Below, piece by piece: positions 10,186 to 19,401 of a stretch of DNA of 33,992 bases. Location: positions 1 through 33,992 of the forward strand of contig CAMDGF010000015.1 of NCBI GenBank assembly GCA_945897555.1, written 5' to 3'. Source of the stretch: Klebsiella pneumoniae (GTDB lineage: Bacteria; Pseudomonadota; Gammaproteobacteria; Burkholderiales; UBA3065). The notes under the pieces are model-generated. The model was not told the DNA's origin. It saw only the letters and a program-made list of their open reading frames with translations, and did no database searches. The position numbers were made by a program, and so were the translations under genes. The number at the start of each line of letters is the position of its first letter. The first letter of the stretch is position 1.

Positions 10186-11163
10186 CTACACCTTCACGCG
10201 GACGGTGCGCATGACCCAGAACGATCCGGCAGCCAGCAAGCCCCCTGCCAGCACCATCATCTGCCTGCCTGCATCGGTGGTCCAGAACACTGCAACGTAG
10301 TCGCGGTTGGAGAAATACATAAACCCGAGCACCAGCAAAGGCAGCAGGCAGAGGATGATGGCTGAGAGCCGTCCTTGGGCAGAAAGCACCTTGACCTTCC
10401 CATCGAAGACGAATCGCTCACGGATGGTCTTTGCCAACGTGGCGATCGCGTTGGCCAGACTGCCCCCGGTCTCGCGCTGGATGCCGATGCAGGCAATGAG
10501 GTAGCCGATGTCATAGCAGGACACGCGCTCCGCCATAGCCGAGAAAGACTCCTCGAGCGGCATGCCAAAACCAGCCTCCTCCACCGCTTGGCGGAACTCG
10601 CCGCCCAAAGGGTCTGGAAACTCCTCGCTCACCATGCGCATGGAGGCCATCAGGTCGTGGCCGGTGCGCATCGAACGTGCCAGAAAGTCCAGAGCCTCGG
10701 CGTACTGCGTAGAGAAACGCCGGCTGCGCTCGCGGGCGCGACCCTCCAGAACCACCACCGGCACCAGGCTCGCGAGGAGCCCCGCTGGAAGCGCCAGCAG
10801 CGGCTGGTCGATGAGCCAGACCAGCGCGATAGCCGCAAGCAGCAGCCCGACCGTGCCGGCGAGCACCGCCAACGGCGAGGCCTTGCTGCCGGAGCGCACC
10901 AGCAGCAGGGAGAGTTTGCGTGTCAGCGACGCGCCGAGCGCGCGGCGCAAGGCCTCTGGCAGCTCCGGGCCTGCGTCACGGTCCAACACGATGGACTCCG
11001 GCTGCCGCACGCTGTCGGCGATCTCGCGCAGACGGCTGGCGACGGCCCGAGGCCGGCTGCGCCGTTCTGCCCCGCTCGAACTCCCAACCAGCAATACCAG
11101 CGTGAGCACGGTGAGGAAGACCCCGCCGATCAGCGCATAGTGGCGCAGCGTCTCAGGCGTCAC
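10186..11163 (-). CDS. tadB: Flp pilus inner-membrane platform protein TadB
   Basis: This 325-residue type II secretion F-family protein has an N-terminal membrane helix, a paired helix region near residues 95-140, and an F domain with EALDFLARSMRTGHDL, followed by C-terminal helices after LSAQGRLSAIILCLLPLL. GTG at 11163 is chosen: it overlaps the end of tadA by 11 bases, which is the tight coupling seen elsewhere in the locus. TadB works with TadC in the assembly platform. Confidence 0.9.
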   Translation of the reverse strand: MTPETLRHYALIGGVFLTVLTLVLLVGSSSGAERRSRPRAVASRLREIADSVRQPESIVLDRDAGPELPEALRRALGASLTRKLSLLLVRSGSKASPLAVLAGTVGLLLAAIALVWLIDQPLLALPAGLLASLVPVVVLEGRARERSRRFSTQYAEALDFLARSMRTGHDLMASMRMVSEEFPDPLGGEFRQAVEEAGFGMPLEESFSAMAERVSCYDIGYLIACIGIQRETGGSLANAIATLAKTIRERFVFDGKVKVLSAQGRLSAIILCLLPLLVLGFMYFSNRDYVAVFWTTDAGRQMMVLAGGLLAAGSFWVMRTVRVKV

Positions 11164-12535
11164 GCCAGTCGCCCTCGCGGTCACTACCGAGCAGTGATTC
11201 GGGCAGGTCGATGCCACGCGACTGGATGCGCTCCATCAGGCGCGGTCGGATGCCAGACCAGGCAAAGTGGCCGATGGCGCGACCGGCGGCGTCGATGCCC
11301 TGCCGCACGAACTGAAAGAGGGTCTGCGTGGTGATCACCTCGCCCTCGATGCCGGTCACCTCCTCGATGGCGACCACCCGGCGCGAACCATCGGCCAGCC
11401 GCTCGACCTGCACGATGACCTGAATGGCCGAAGCGATCTGCTCACGGATGGCACGCACCGGCATGGCGATTCCTGCCATCGACGTCAGATTCTCCAGACG
11501 CGTCAGGGCATCGCGTGCAGAGTTGGCGTGGATGGTAGTGAGCGAGCCGTCGTGGCCGGTGTTCATGGCTTGCAACATGTCGAACACCTCACTCGAGCGC
11601 ACCTCACCCAGGACGATGCGGTCCGGCCGCATGCGCAGAGCGTTCTTGACCAAGGCGCGGGTGGTGATCTCCCCCTTGCCCTCGAAGTTCGGCGGACGCG
11701 TCTCGAGCCGCGCCAGATGGCTCTGTTGCATCTGCAGCTCGGCGGTATCCTCGATGGTGACGATGCGCTCATCGTCGCCAATGAAGCCGGAGAGGATATT
11801 GAGCAGCGTGGTCTTGCCGGAGCCGGTCCCGCCGGAGATGGCGATGTTCACCCGCGCCCGCACCAGCGCCTGCAGATAGCGCGCCATGCCCGCAGACAAG
11901 GTGTGCTTCTGCACCAGGTCGCGCATGCGCAGCGGCACCACGGCGAAACGCCGGATCGACAGCAGCGGACCATCCACTGCTACCGGCGGGATGATGGCGT
12001 TGACCCGCGACCCGTCCGGCAGACGGGCATCGGCCATCGGGCTGGCCTCGTCAACACGTCGCCCGACCTGCGACACGATCTTGTCGATGACGCGCATGAG
12101 GTGCGCGTTGTCGTTGAAGCGCGCCGGCACTCGCTCGAGACGGCCGGCTCGTTCGACAAACACCGTATCGAAGCCGTTGACCATGATCTCGGAGATGGAC
12201 GGGTCGGCCAGCAGTGGCTCGAGCGGACCCAGCCCGCTGATCTCGTTGTACATCTCCAGCGCCAGCCGGTCGCGCTCGGCGGAGTTGATCGGCAGGTTCT
12301 CCTCGTCGACCATCGCACCGATAAGTTCGCGCAACTGGCTGCGCAACATGTCCGGGCTCAGCTTCTCGGCAGCGTCGAGGTCCATGCGTTTGAGCAGGTG
12401 CTGGTGCAGCTGCGATTTGATGCGGTAGTAGCGTCGCGAGGTGTCGCCCTCATTCGGCGTCTCGCTGGCGATACCGACCCGGCGCAGAACGCTGCCATAA
12501 CCCCAGACAGCTAGCGATTCATCAGTCTTTGCCAT
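11153..12535 (-). CDS. tadA: Flp pilus assembly ATPase TadA/CpaF
   Basis: This 460-residue hexameric secretion ATPase powers Flp pilus extrusion. It has the N-terminal CpaF helical domain (MYNEISGLGPLEPLLADPSI), the Walker A GGTGSGKT (235-242), the Asp box ending IEDTAELQ, Walker B RIVLGEVR (306-313) with Glu311, and the His box TTIHANSA. Length fits CpaF. ATG at 12535 starts inside the last 25 bases of tadZ, so the two genes overlap. Residues 1-40 are variable. Confidence 0.96.
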   Translation of the reverse strand: MAKTDESLAVWGYGSVLRRVGIASETPNEGDTSRRYYRIKSQLHQHLLKRMDLDAAEKLSPDMLRSQLRELIGAMVDEENLPINSAERDRLALEMYNEISGLGPLEPLLADPSISEIMVNGFDTVFVERAGRLERVPARFNDNAHLMRVIDKIVSQVGRRVDEASPMADARLPDGSRVNAIIPPVAVDGPLLSIRRFAVVPLRMRDLVQKHTLSAGMARYLQALVRARVNIAISGGTGSGKTTLLNILSGFIGDDERIVTIEDTAELQMQQSHLARLETRPPNFEGKGEITTRALVKNALRMRPDRIVLGEVRSSEVFDMLQAMNTGHDGSLTTIHANSARDALTRLENLTSMAGIAMPVRAIREQIASAIQVIVQVERLADGSRRVVAIEEVTGIEGEVITTQTLFQFVRQGIDAAGRAIGHFAWSGIRPRLMERIQSRGIDLPESLLGSDREGDWRDA

Positions 12536-13716
12536 AGCGATTCCTTGGGTGGAGTGACGACGACACCGGCCAGCTCTGCCGCCCATCGCGTCAGTTCGAG
12601 GGTCATCGGGCTACGGGGCGCGTGCTGGACCAGAGGCAGACCAGCCACCACCGCCTGATTGAGCACCTCGGGAACGTTCGGCAGCTGCCATGCCAGCGGC
12701 TGTCGGAGGGCCTCTTCGAACTCCTCGGCGCTGAGGTCCCATTTGCGTGCCATGCGATTGCCGACCAAGAGCAGCCGCTCCGGCTCGCGGCCGATGCGCT
12801 CCCAGATGCCGAGCACCTGGCTGGCCTTGCGCAGCGAGGGCACGGTGGGTGTGGCGACCACCGCCAACTGGTCAACGATGCGCATCAGGTCGAGCGCGAC
12901 CGGGCTGATGCCCGAGCCCAGGTCGAGGATGACGAAACGATAGAGTGTCATGGCCCGGCGGATCAGTTCCTCGATGCGCTCCGGCAAGATCGCTCCAAAC
13001 CGGTCGAGTGCGCGCAGAGACGGGATGCGGTGCAAACCCGAACTCATCTGCAGCGTCATCATCTCGAACAGCTCGCGGTCTAGCCGGCCGATGTCCTCGC
13101 AGAAGTCAGCGAGGTCGTATTCGGGTTTCTGCAACTCAAGGAACATCTCGACATCGCCGAAGGGCAAAGCGAGGTCGATGAGCAGGATCGGCGCCTCGGT
13201 GACGCGGGTCAGCACGGTCGCCAGATTAGCCGCTACGAACGAGCCGCCATCGCCGCCCTTTGCCGACATCACCCCGACCACCACGCCGGGCTCGGCCGCC
13301 TCGCGAGCGCGGCTCTGGGTGGCAGGCGGCACACGCCGAGCGCGCGGGGGGCTGGCATCCACTTCAGCGATCGACGAGTTCAGGGCCGCAACCATTCCAT
13401 GCAGCCGGCGCTCGCTCAGACCACTCCAGACCTCAAGCACGCCGAGCCGACCCATACCGGTGGCGAACTCGGTCGCGGCATCGGGCGCCACCACAGCGAC
13501 GCGCTCAGGCGGAAAACGCTCGAGCAGGCGCGTGATCGAGCGCAAAAGCGTCGGGCCGGGGATATAACCGGCCAGCAACAGCAGATCGGCGTCGGCCAAA
13601 CTGCTGTCGTTGACCTGATCCGGCAGGTCGGCCTCCAGTGGCAGCAATACGACCCCTTCGGGCTTCCAGTCCGGGTCGAAGTAACAGTCTGGTGGTGTGG
13701 CGGCGAGCACGCGCAC
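12511..13716 (-). CDS. tadZ: Pilus localisation ATPase TadZ/CpaE
   Basis: This 401-residue protein has an N-terminal receiver-like domain without clear phosphorylation residues (about 1-130) and a C-terminal MinD/ParA-type domain beginning VVGVMSAKGGDGGS. The deviant Walker A reads KGGDGGS (153-159): the signature first lysine is kept but the usual GK of the P-loop is GG, a common oddity of TadZ proteins. TadZ places the pilus machine, usually at the pole. The likely start is GTG at 13716, preceded by AGGGA that overlaps the upstream tadE stop codon. Confidence 0.9.
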   Translation of the reverse strand: MRVLAATPPDCYFDPDWKPEGVVLLPLEADLPDQVNDSSLADADLLLLAGYIPGPTLLRSITRLLERFPPERVAVVAPDAATEFATGMGRLGVLEVWSGLSERRLHGMVAALNSSIAEVDASPPRARRVPPATQSRAREAAEPGVVVGVMSAKGGDGGSFVAANLATVLTRVTEAPILLIDLALPFGDVEMFLELQKPEYDLADFCEDIGRLDRELFEMMTLQMSSGLHRIPSLRALDRFGAILPERIEELIRRAMTLYRFVILDLGSGISPVALDLMRIVDQLAVVATPTVPSLRKASQVLGIWERIGREPERLLLVGNRMARKWDLSAEEFEEALRQPLAWQLPNVPEVLNQAVVAGLPLVQHAPRSPMTLELTRWAAELAGVVVTPPKESLWQRLMNR

Positions 13717-13725
13717 GGCTTTTCC

Positions 13726-14277
13726 CTAAAAGATGCAGGCCGGGATATTGGCGCCGTTGAGGGTCCTGGCCATGGGCTCACGCAGTACGCGAGCCGGCAG
13801 CGGCGGAACCGTTATATTAAGCGGTCTGAGGGGAATCAGCAGATTGGCAACGAAGCCATTGATGCGCGCCTCGACCGCTGTGCAGTTCGTTGCTGTGCAA
13901 TTGGTGGGCAAATAAGTGAAGCTCAGCCAAGTGTTCGCTTGTGCCGGCGCCACGATGTATCCGCCCGCCTGTGCCCAACCCAACACCCGTGCCCTCACGC
14001 TCGCCTGCCCGGCGACATCGGCGGGGCCGGTGGTGCAGATCGCCGCCATCCGAGCGGCCATCCGGGTGGCTTCGGCAGCGGTGCCCAGCGTCAACATGAA
14101 GCGCCCGAACTCGATGACGGCGAAGACGAGGCCAAAGAAGAGGAGCCCGGACACGGCCAGTTCCAGCAGCGCCACGCCCGACTGGCGCTGAGCCGAGTTG
14201 CGCACCGCCCGAAGGCGCATGCCTGATCGCCGGACCACCGTTCGGCGCAGAGAGCTTGAGTGGCGTGGCAAGGGCAT
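13726..14277 (-). CDS. tadE: TadE-like pseudopilin (first)
   Basis: This 183-residue protein carries the TadE signature: QSGVALLELAVSGLLFFG followed by VIEFGRFMLTL, a hydrophobic N-terminal helix processed by the prepilin peptidase before it anchors a periplasmic domain. The ATG at 14277 overlaps the previous stop in TGATG; an internal ATG at 14220 would give a shorter leader. Two cysteines in TNCTATNCTA could pair. A second TadE-like gene lies immediately upstream. Confidence 0.87.
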   Translation of the reverse strand: MPLPRHSSSLRRTVVRRSGMRLRAVRNSAQRQSGVALLELAVSGLLFFGLVFAVIEFGRFMLTLGTAAEATRMAARMAAICTTGPADVAGQASVRARVLGWAQAGGYIVAPAQANTWLSFTYLPTNCTATNCTAVEARINGFVANLLIPLRPLNITVPPLPARVLREPMARTLNGANIPACIF

Positions 14278-14780
14278 CAGTTGATGTACTGGCGATGGGT
14301 GGCGGCAATGTCGGGAAACGGGATCGAAGTGACGTTGCCGAATACCGGGTTGAGGATGCCGGCCGCCACCAATCTGTAGCGGAAGCCACTCACGGTGACC
14401 GTCACCAGATTGATGCGAACCCCCGTGGTGTCGTTGGGGATGGTGGTGCGCTGGCGGCGCTGTGTCGCCGGTGTGGTGCCAGCACCAGCCACCGTCACAG
14501 CGGCGGTCTCAAGCCCGGGCACCAGCGGCGCGCCGCTGCAGGTGGCAGCTATCACACCAAAGCGCACCAGGCAGGTGGCCTCGGCAGTGCCGGCGCCGAC
14601 GGGGCGCGTGGACAGATAACGCGCAGCCGCGTTGGCCTGCGCCACGATCTGTTTGAACTGCGTCAGCGCACGGCCGAGCTCGATGGTGGCGAACAGCACC
14701 ACCAACATCAGCGTGGCTACCAGCGCCAGTTCCAGCAGTGCCACGCCTGCTTGGCGCCCACGGGCTGGCGGCCTGGACAT
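14277..14780 (-). CDS. TadE-like pseudopilin (second)
   Basis: This 167-residue protein has the same layout as its neighbour: GRQAGVALLELALVATLMLV, then IELGRALTQFKQIV, and a beta-rich periplasmic part. The VALLELA cleavage region is nearly identical in the two proteins, so they are likely a duplicated pair acting together as TadE and TadF. ATG at 14780 forms a TGATG junction with tadG. Confidence 0.85.
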   Translation of the reverse strand: MSRPPARGRQAGVALLELALVATLMLVVLFATIELGRALTQFKQIVAQANAAARYLSTRPVGAGTAEATCLVRFGVIAATCSGAPLVPGLETAAVTVAGAGTTPATQRRQRTTIPNDTTGVRINLVTVTVSGFRYRLVAAGILNPVFGNVTSIPFPDIAATHRQYIN

Positions 14781-16168
14781 CACTGGATCAGCGCCGGGAC
14801 CAGCGGCCCCAGCGAGCTCGCACCACCCGGCGTACCGTGGCTGCGGCAGGGTGAATCGGCGGCGTTGGCAAAGCCTAGGAACTCCAGCGCCCAAGACAAC
14901 TTGTAGGTGATCAGCGCAAGGCCGAGCACTGCGGCATCCTCCCCGATCGGCCGGTGCAAGAGCACGCAGGCGTAGTCGACGACATTGCGCATCTGCCCAT
15001 TGCCATTGCTGGGCGGCGTGGTCACCGGCACCACCACCAAGCGACGCCCGCTGGCCGCAAAGGCGTTGTGATTGCCCTGCGCCGGGGAGGGTGCAAAGTT
15101 GTTGGGGCGGGCACTCGCCGGCATCACCGTACGGGCGTTGGCATGCAGCTGGTAGGTGTTGCCGTTGCCGTCCGGATTCTGAAAGCGGCCATCTTCCTCC
15201 GCCACCGTAAGCGACAAGACGCCGAGCAACGGCGGCGGATTGGGTGCCCAACCGGTGAGATCGGGCAAAAGGCCGTTATTGGGCGCATTCGCAGAAGGGA
15301 TCAGTGGCGAGTTGTTGGTGTACACCCCGAAGCGGGCATTCCACGGCGCCCAACCGGCATTCAGTTGGTCACGATCATTGATCAGCGGCGCGCGCTGGTT
15401 GACCCGCACGGTCATCGGCACATCGCAGAGCCCGGTCCCGAACTGCGCGATCAGCGTCGGGTTGCTCGCACCGGTCACAGTGCCTGCTGGCACGGTGAAA
15501 TCGACCAGACGGGCCTGGTAGTTCAAGTCGACGTTGATCGCGCCGAGCAAGCCGATCGTGACAAAAGGTTCGACCGGCCGGTACACCTCATTGACCACCA
15601 ATCCCCACGGCCGCGCGTTGGCGATGTTGGCGCGCTCGAGCGCCAAGGGGAAGACACAGGCGGTCTGCGAAGGTACACCCGTGGCGCGCGCCACCGTGGT
15701 CACTGCCCCGTCCACCGACGCACCGATGAGCTGCGCAAAGAACGTGGTGACACCGGGATGGCTCACCACACATTCGACAACGCGGTAGTTGGCGGCCTGG
15801 TTGGTGGCAGTCACGTTCGCCGCACTGACCCAAGCTCCATTCACGGCCGTCGAGAAGCGCAGCGTCGCTGTGGTGCGGTTCTGTCCCGTGGCCGGCTTCT
15901 GAAACCCCGCTGGCAGCAACCCCGCCACGAAACGCCCGGTCGCCTCGGCGCGGGTGAGCTGACCACGGGTGCGATCGAGCTCATCGACCGCTGCCAGTGC
16001 GCAGCTGTCCGCCGCTGATTGCACCTCGGCGCGAACCACCATGAGCCGGCCTAGATCGACCACCAACGCCACAAAACCGAACAGCATGGCAGCGCTGATG
16101 GCGAGGAAAGGGAGTGCGATGCCTGCCTGCCGTGGTCCTCTGCACTGCCGCATGGCCCGGTGCTGCAT
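14780..16168 (-). CDS. tadG: TadG-type pilus assembly protein
   Basis: This 462-residue protein begins with a short basic leader, then a hydrophobic segment (about 16-43, IALPFLAISAAMLFGFV) and the motif VDLGRLMVVRAEVQSAADSCALAA, which is typical of the TadG family N-terminus. The remaining 400 residues form a predicted periplasmic domain with several cysteines and no clear von Willebrand-type motif that I can see. It is coupled to its neighbours by TGATG overlaps on both sides. TadG is thought to anchor or control pilus assembly; its biochemical action is unknown. Confidence 0.85.
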   Translation of the reverse strand: MQHRAMRQCRGPRQAGIALPFLAISAAMLFGFVALVVDLGRLMVVRAEVQSAADSCALAAVDELDRTRGQLTRAEATGRFVAGLLPAGFQKPATGQNRTTATLRFSTAVNGAWVSAANVTATNQAANYRVVECVVSHPGVTTFFAQLIGASVDGAVTTVARATGVPSQTACVFPLALERANIANARPWGLVVNEVYRPVEPFVTIGLLGAINVDLNYQARLVDFTVPAGTVTGASNPTLIAQFGTGLCDVPMTVRVNQRAPLINDRDQLNAGWAPWNARFGVYTNNSPLIPSANAPNNGLLPDLTGWAPNPPPLLGVLSLTVAEEDGRFQNPDGNGNTYQLHANARTVMPASARPNNFAPSPAQGNHNAFAASGRRLVVVPVTTPPSNGNGQMRNVVDYACVLLHRPIGEDAAVLGLALITYKLSWALEFLGFANAADSPCRSHGTPGGASSLGPLVPALIQ

Positions 16169-16494
16169 CAGCGCCCGCCTTGACCGCCCCCTGCGGTACT
16201 GGGGGCCGTCAGCATCTCTTGCGAAGACTGGCCACGCACCGTCTCCACCGCGCCGCCGAGCTCACGGGCGGTCGGCCGGAGTCCGTCGGTCTCACCTTTC
16301 TGCAATGTCTGCGCACGGATGGCCGCGCGGTACGCTTCGCCATAACGCGCGGGCTGCTGAGTCACCGGCGTGTTGGCGCAGCCTTGCACGATCAAGGCTG
16401 AGGCCAGCCCGCACGCTGCGGCCACCCGGCGCACCCGTTGCCGGCGTGCCGACAGGTGTTGGACCACCCTAAAGGCCTTCTCAGGACGCATCAT
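16168..16494 (-). CDS. Small tad-locus lipoprotein
   Basis: This 108-residue protein starts at ATG 16494 (or the adjacent ATG 16491), one base after the secretin stop. An arginine-rich head is followed by ACGLASALIVQGCANTP, a probable signal peptide II with lipobox VQGC at about residue 38. The rest is hydrophilic. By place, between secretin and TadG, it could take the role of the CpaD/RcpB-type lipoprotein that helps the secretin, but I see no sequence resemblance to those families. Its stop overlaps tadG. Confidence 0.7.
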   Translation of the reverse strand: MMRPEKAFRVVQHLSARRQRVRRVAAACGLASALIVQGCANTPVTQQPARYGEAYRAAIRAQTLQKGETDGLRPTARELGGAVETVRGQSSQEMLTAPSTAGGGQGGR

Positions 16495-16495
16495 G

Positions 16496-18061
16496 TTACT
16501 GAGCGCCCCCCTCGAGCCTGCCCTCGCCGAAAAGCTGCTTTTCAGTAGGGATCGTGACGGTCTCGGTGGGCAATGCCGGCGCGTCCTCGGTGGCGCGGAT
16601 GAGGCGCGGCGTGACCACCACCAGCAATTCGGTGAGCTCCGAGCTGTAGTCGGCGCTGCGAAACAGAGGCCCGAGGATCGGCAGGCTGGCCAAGCCGGGA
16701 ATCTGCTTGGCGCCATCGCGAAAGTTGTCTTGCAACAACCCCCCGATGATCAGGCTCTGGCCCTCACGGATCTGCACCGTGGTCGACAGCTTGCGCACCC
16801 GGAAAGAAGGCGCGTTGCTGGGGACACCCGAGCTGTTGAAAGCCAGCCGATTGGTATCGAGCTCGGTGACCTCGGGCGAGACCTTGAGCGAGATCCGTCC
16901 ACCATCCAGCACCGTCGGGCGAAATTTGAGACCCACGCCAAAATCGCGTTCCTGAAAAGAGAAGAGCGGCGTCGCTCCAGCAGCACTGGCTTGCGCTGCA
17001 GGCAGCAGCACGCGGCCACCCGCCAGGAACGAACCTTCCTCGCCGCTCACCGCGACGATGGTCGGCTCAGCCAGGATGCGCACGAGACGCTGATCCCGGC
17101 TGGCATTGGCGGTGATGCCAGTGTCGCGGAAGAACAAAGCCGCGAGAGGGGTGCCGCTCGCAGCGAGCAAGGCTGAGCGGCTGGCGATGCCCCAACTGAA
17201 ATCCCCGGCCCGACCGTTTGAATCGAAAGCAAGGCCCAGCGCCTTGATGGCGCTGCGCGACACCTCGGCAAAGCGCACCTCGAGTAGAACCTGCTGCGGA
17301 TCGCGGATACGCAGGGTGTTGATGACGCGCACCAACGAACCCCCGGTGGCGCCAGCACTCCCTCCCGATGTGTCAGCGCCTGCCACAGCCGTACCCGACA
17401 GCGTTCGCTGCAGATTGCGGGCGAACGCTTCGGCAAAATTCAGCGCGTGCTCTGCCGCAATGGTGTCCGAGACGCTGCCACTGAGCACCAGCGACCCACC
17501 GACCGAAGCCACGCGGATGTCGGTCTCTTGCGGAAGCAGCTCAAGGAAGGTCTTGCGCAGCGACACCAGGTCGACGTCTACCGAAATGTCGACCTTGCGC
17601 AGCTCTTCGTCCTTGTTCCAGATCATCAGGTTGGTGGCGCCGATGGCCTTGCCGTAGACATAGAGCTGGGTGGGCGCGACCATGACGTAGTCGGCGATGC
17701 GCGGATCGCTCACCGCCACCCGCAGCGCGGGTTGCGGCAACTTGACGATCTGCGAGCGCCCGACCAGCACCGGGATGATGCCGCTGTCGGGCAGCGGGAA
17801 CATGGCACTGGAGATCGGCAGGGGCGCAACGGGCGGTGGGGCGCTGCGAGCCACCGCGGCCACGGGTGCGGCCTCTGGCATGCCGGTGGCTGCCGGAGCC
17901 GGCGCCGCGCTCCCTGCCTCGGCCGATGGCTGTACGGGAAAAGCGAACAGGCGCGGTGGCACCCGGCGGGCCGCTTCACCCGCTCCAGCCCAGGTAGAAC
18001 TGCCAAAAAGACACACCAAAATGCCGGCGAGGACGATGCGAAAGTCAGCCACAGGGTTCAC
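16496..18061 (-). CDS. cpaC: Flp pilus outer-membrane secretin CpaC/RcpA
   Basis: This 521-residue protein forms the outer-membrane pore for the pilus. After a signal peptide (about 1-27) and a proline/alanine-rich linker, there is the pilus-secretin N-domain (VGRSQIVKLPQPALRVAVSDPRI region), a BON-like stretch with VGGSLVLSGSVSD, then the secretin core with VRILAEPTIVAVSGEEGSFL and IIGGLLQD. The C-terminal block RSADYSSELTELLVVVTPRL is the secretin end signature. GTG at 18061 overlaps the cpaB stop as GTGA. Confidence 0.94.
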   Translation of the reverse strand: MNPVADFRIVLAGILVCLFGSSTWAGAGEAARRVPPRLFAFPVQPSAEAGSAAPAPAATGMPEAAPVAAVARSAPPPVAPLPISSAMFPLPDSGIIPVLVGRSQIVKLPQPALRVAVSDPRIADYVMVAPTQLYVYGKAIGATNLMIWNKDEELRKVDISVDVDLVSLRKTFLELLPQETDIRVASVGGSLVLSGSVSDTIAAEHALNFAEAFARNLQRTLSGTAVAGADTSGGSAGATGGSLVRVINTLRIRDPQQVLLEVRFAEVSRSAIKALGLAFDSNGRAGDFSWGIASRSALLAASGTPLAALFFRDTGITANASRDQRLVRILAEPTIVAVSGEEGSFLAGGRVLLPAAQASAAGATPLFSFQERDFGVGLKFRPTVLDGGRISLKVSPEVTELDTNRLAFNSSGVPSNAPSFRVRKLSTTVQIREGQSLIIGGLLQDNFRDGAKQIPGLASLPILGPLFRSADYSSELTELLVVVTPRLIRATEDAPALPTETVTIPTEKQLFGEGRLEGGAQ

Positions 18062-18915
18062 CCCGGTTCCTTGCGCATCATCACATTACCGCCCCGGATC
18101 TCCTGCACCACGACCGGGGCGGGCGGGGCTGCAGGCGCGGGAGCCGGCTTGGTGACGTAGATCACCTTGGTCTCAGGCTCAGGGACCGCCACAGGGGCGG
18201 CTTCGGGCTGCTTGGGCTGCATGGCGCCCATCAGGTCGGCCACGCGCACGCCGCCCGAGACCGAATCGTCCGGATCGCCCGGATTGCGCATCACCAAGGT
18301 GAGTTCACCCAAGAGGCGTGCGAGGTCGAGCGTCTCGGCTTGCTCGGTGGTGAGCTCAAAGGTAACGAGACTGGCGGTCGGGGCCGCCTGCGCGTTCTGA
18401 TCGCCTGGCTTGATCTCGGCGCGCACGGCGAGCACGCGCACACCCGTGAGGATCATGCGGCTGAACGGCTGCGGCACGTTTCGCGTAGCCGACAACATGA
18501 CATCGACCGTGCTGCCGGGGCCACCAAAACCCACCAATTGGCTCAGGTCGCTGATGCGTGCCACGTAGGCGCGCATGCCGATGCCCAAGGACATGGCGAT
18601 GGCATCGGGACGCGGGTAAAAATCGGAATCGCGCAGGACCCGACCGGCCTGCAGCGGGATCTTGGCAATGCGTCCGGCAATGGCGTCGACCGAAGCGACG
18701 GCATCGGCCGGGGGCAGCTCGTGCTCGTTGGCCCATTGCGAGCGCATGAGCAGCTCGGGGCGCACCGTCTCACCAACGGCAATGGGCGACGCCGCCACAA
18801 CCACCGGCCGCTCGACCTTGGTGGCGACAGCAGGCTCGCCGATGAGGCCGGCGGCAATGAAGGACGCCACGCCGCCCAAGGCGGTGGCGAGCGCTACAAG
18901 GCGCATCCCTCTCAT
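18058..18915 (-). CDS. cpaB: Flp pilus assembly protein CpaB/RcpC
   Basis: This 285-residue protein has an N-terminal signal anchor (about 1-27), an SAF-like domain (VVVAASPIAVGETV to LQAGRVLRDSDF), and the CpaB block VDVMLSATRNVPQPFSRMIL. CpaB is a periplasmic partner of the secretin. The start ATG at 18915 is preceded by a full AAGGAGGT five bases away, the best ribosome-binding site in the locus. The 43-base gap after the last pilin holds a small GCCG-GATG-CGGC hairpin, which might separate abundant pilin transcripts from the machine genes. Confidence 0.93.
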   Translation of the reverse strand: MRGMRLVALATALGGVASFIAAGLIGEPAVATKVERPVVVAASPIAVGETVRPELLMRSQWANEHELPPADAVASVDAIAGRIAKIPLQAGRVLRDSDFYPRPDAIAMSLGIGMRAYVARISDLSQLVGFGGPGSTVDVMLSATRNVPQPFSRMILTGVRVLAVRAEIKPGDQNAQAAPTASLVTFELTTEQAETLDLARLLGELTLVMRNPGDPDDSVSGGVRVADLMGAMQPKQPEAAPVAVPEPETKVIYVTKPAPAPAAPPAPVVVQEIRGGNVMMRKEPG

Positions 18916-18958
18916 ACCGAACCTCCTTTAACTTGCCTCGCGGGCCGCATCCGGCACA

Positions 18959-19135
18959 TCACGGGCAGTTGCCGCTCGTGCTGTTCTGGATGCAGTCTGC
19001 GACAGCGCCAAGCTTGTTGCCCGTGCTGTTGGACAGCTTGGAAACTGCAAACACACCGACACCCACGATGATCGCAGCCATGATCGCGTACTCGACCACT
19101 TGGATACCCGACTGGCGGCTGCGGCGGCTCGTCAT
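18959..19135 (-). CDS. flp: Flp-type pilin, third copy
   Basis: This 58-residue pilin has the leader plus QSGIQVVEYAIMAAIIVGVGVF, matching the Flp processing pattern G/xxxxEY, then a short tail with two cysteines (ADC...GNC, eight residues between). The ATG at 19135 overlaps the preceding pilin stop as ATGA and is preferred to an upstream TTG at 19168. Processed by the prepilin peptidase, it would give a subunit of about 48 residues. Confidence 0.88.
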   Translation of the reverse strand: MTSRRSRQSGIQVVEYAIMAAIIVGVGVFAVSKLSNSTGNKLGAVADCIQNSTSGNCP

Positions 19136-19392
19136 GGCGTGCTGGAAGGCGTGCTGGAAGTGTTGCAATTTGCTGCAGAGGCCTTACCGTCTGCTGCCGG
19201 AGTCGTGCTTGAGCCGATGGCTCCTTTCGCCCCCGCAGACGCAAGGCAATTGCCCACGGCAGCAGTCTTGTTGACGCTCTGATCGCTCAGCTGACCCGTC
19301 GCGTAAGCGCCACCCGCCACCATGATGGCGCCGAGCAGGCCATATTCGAGAACCTGGACGCCCAGTTGCTTCTTCTGGATAGACTTAAGCAT
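19132..19392 (-). CDS. flp: Flp-type pilin, second copy
   Basis: This 86-residue pilin has KKQLGVQVLEYGLLGAIMVA, so cleavage is expected after Gly11 in G/VQVLEY. The C-terminal half is long for Flp and serine/threonine/alanine-rich, ending SSTPSSTP, and could be glycosylated; two cysteines (GNC...ANC) have 26 residues between them. AAGGAG lies five bases upstream of the ATG. It sits between the other two pilins. Confidence 0.9.
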   Translation of the reverse strand: MLKSIQKKQLGVQVLEYGLLGAIMVAGGAYATGQLSDQSVNKTAAVGNCLASAGAKGAIGSSTTPAADGKASAANCNTSSTPSSTP

Positions 19393-19401
19393 GGCCGCTC
19401 C

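Noticed and set aside
8869-10365. Long plus-strand open frame opposite tadV, tadC and tadB
   Set aside because: Shadow of real genes; no domain and no sensible start.
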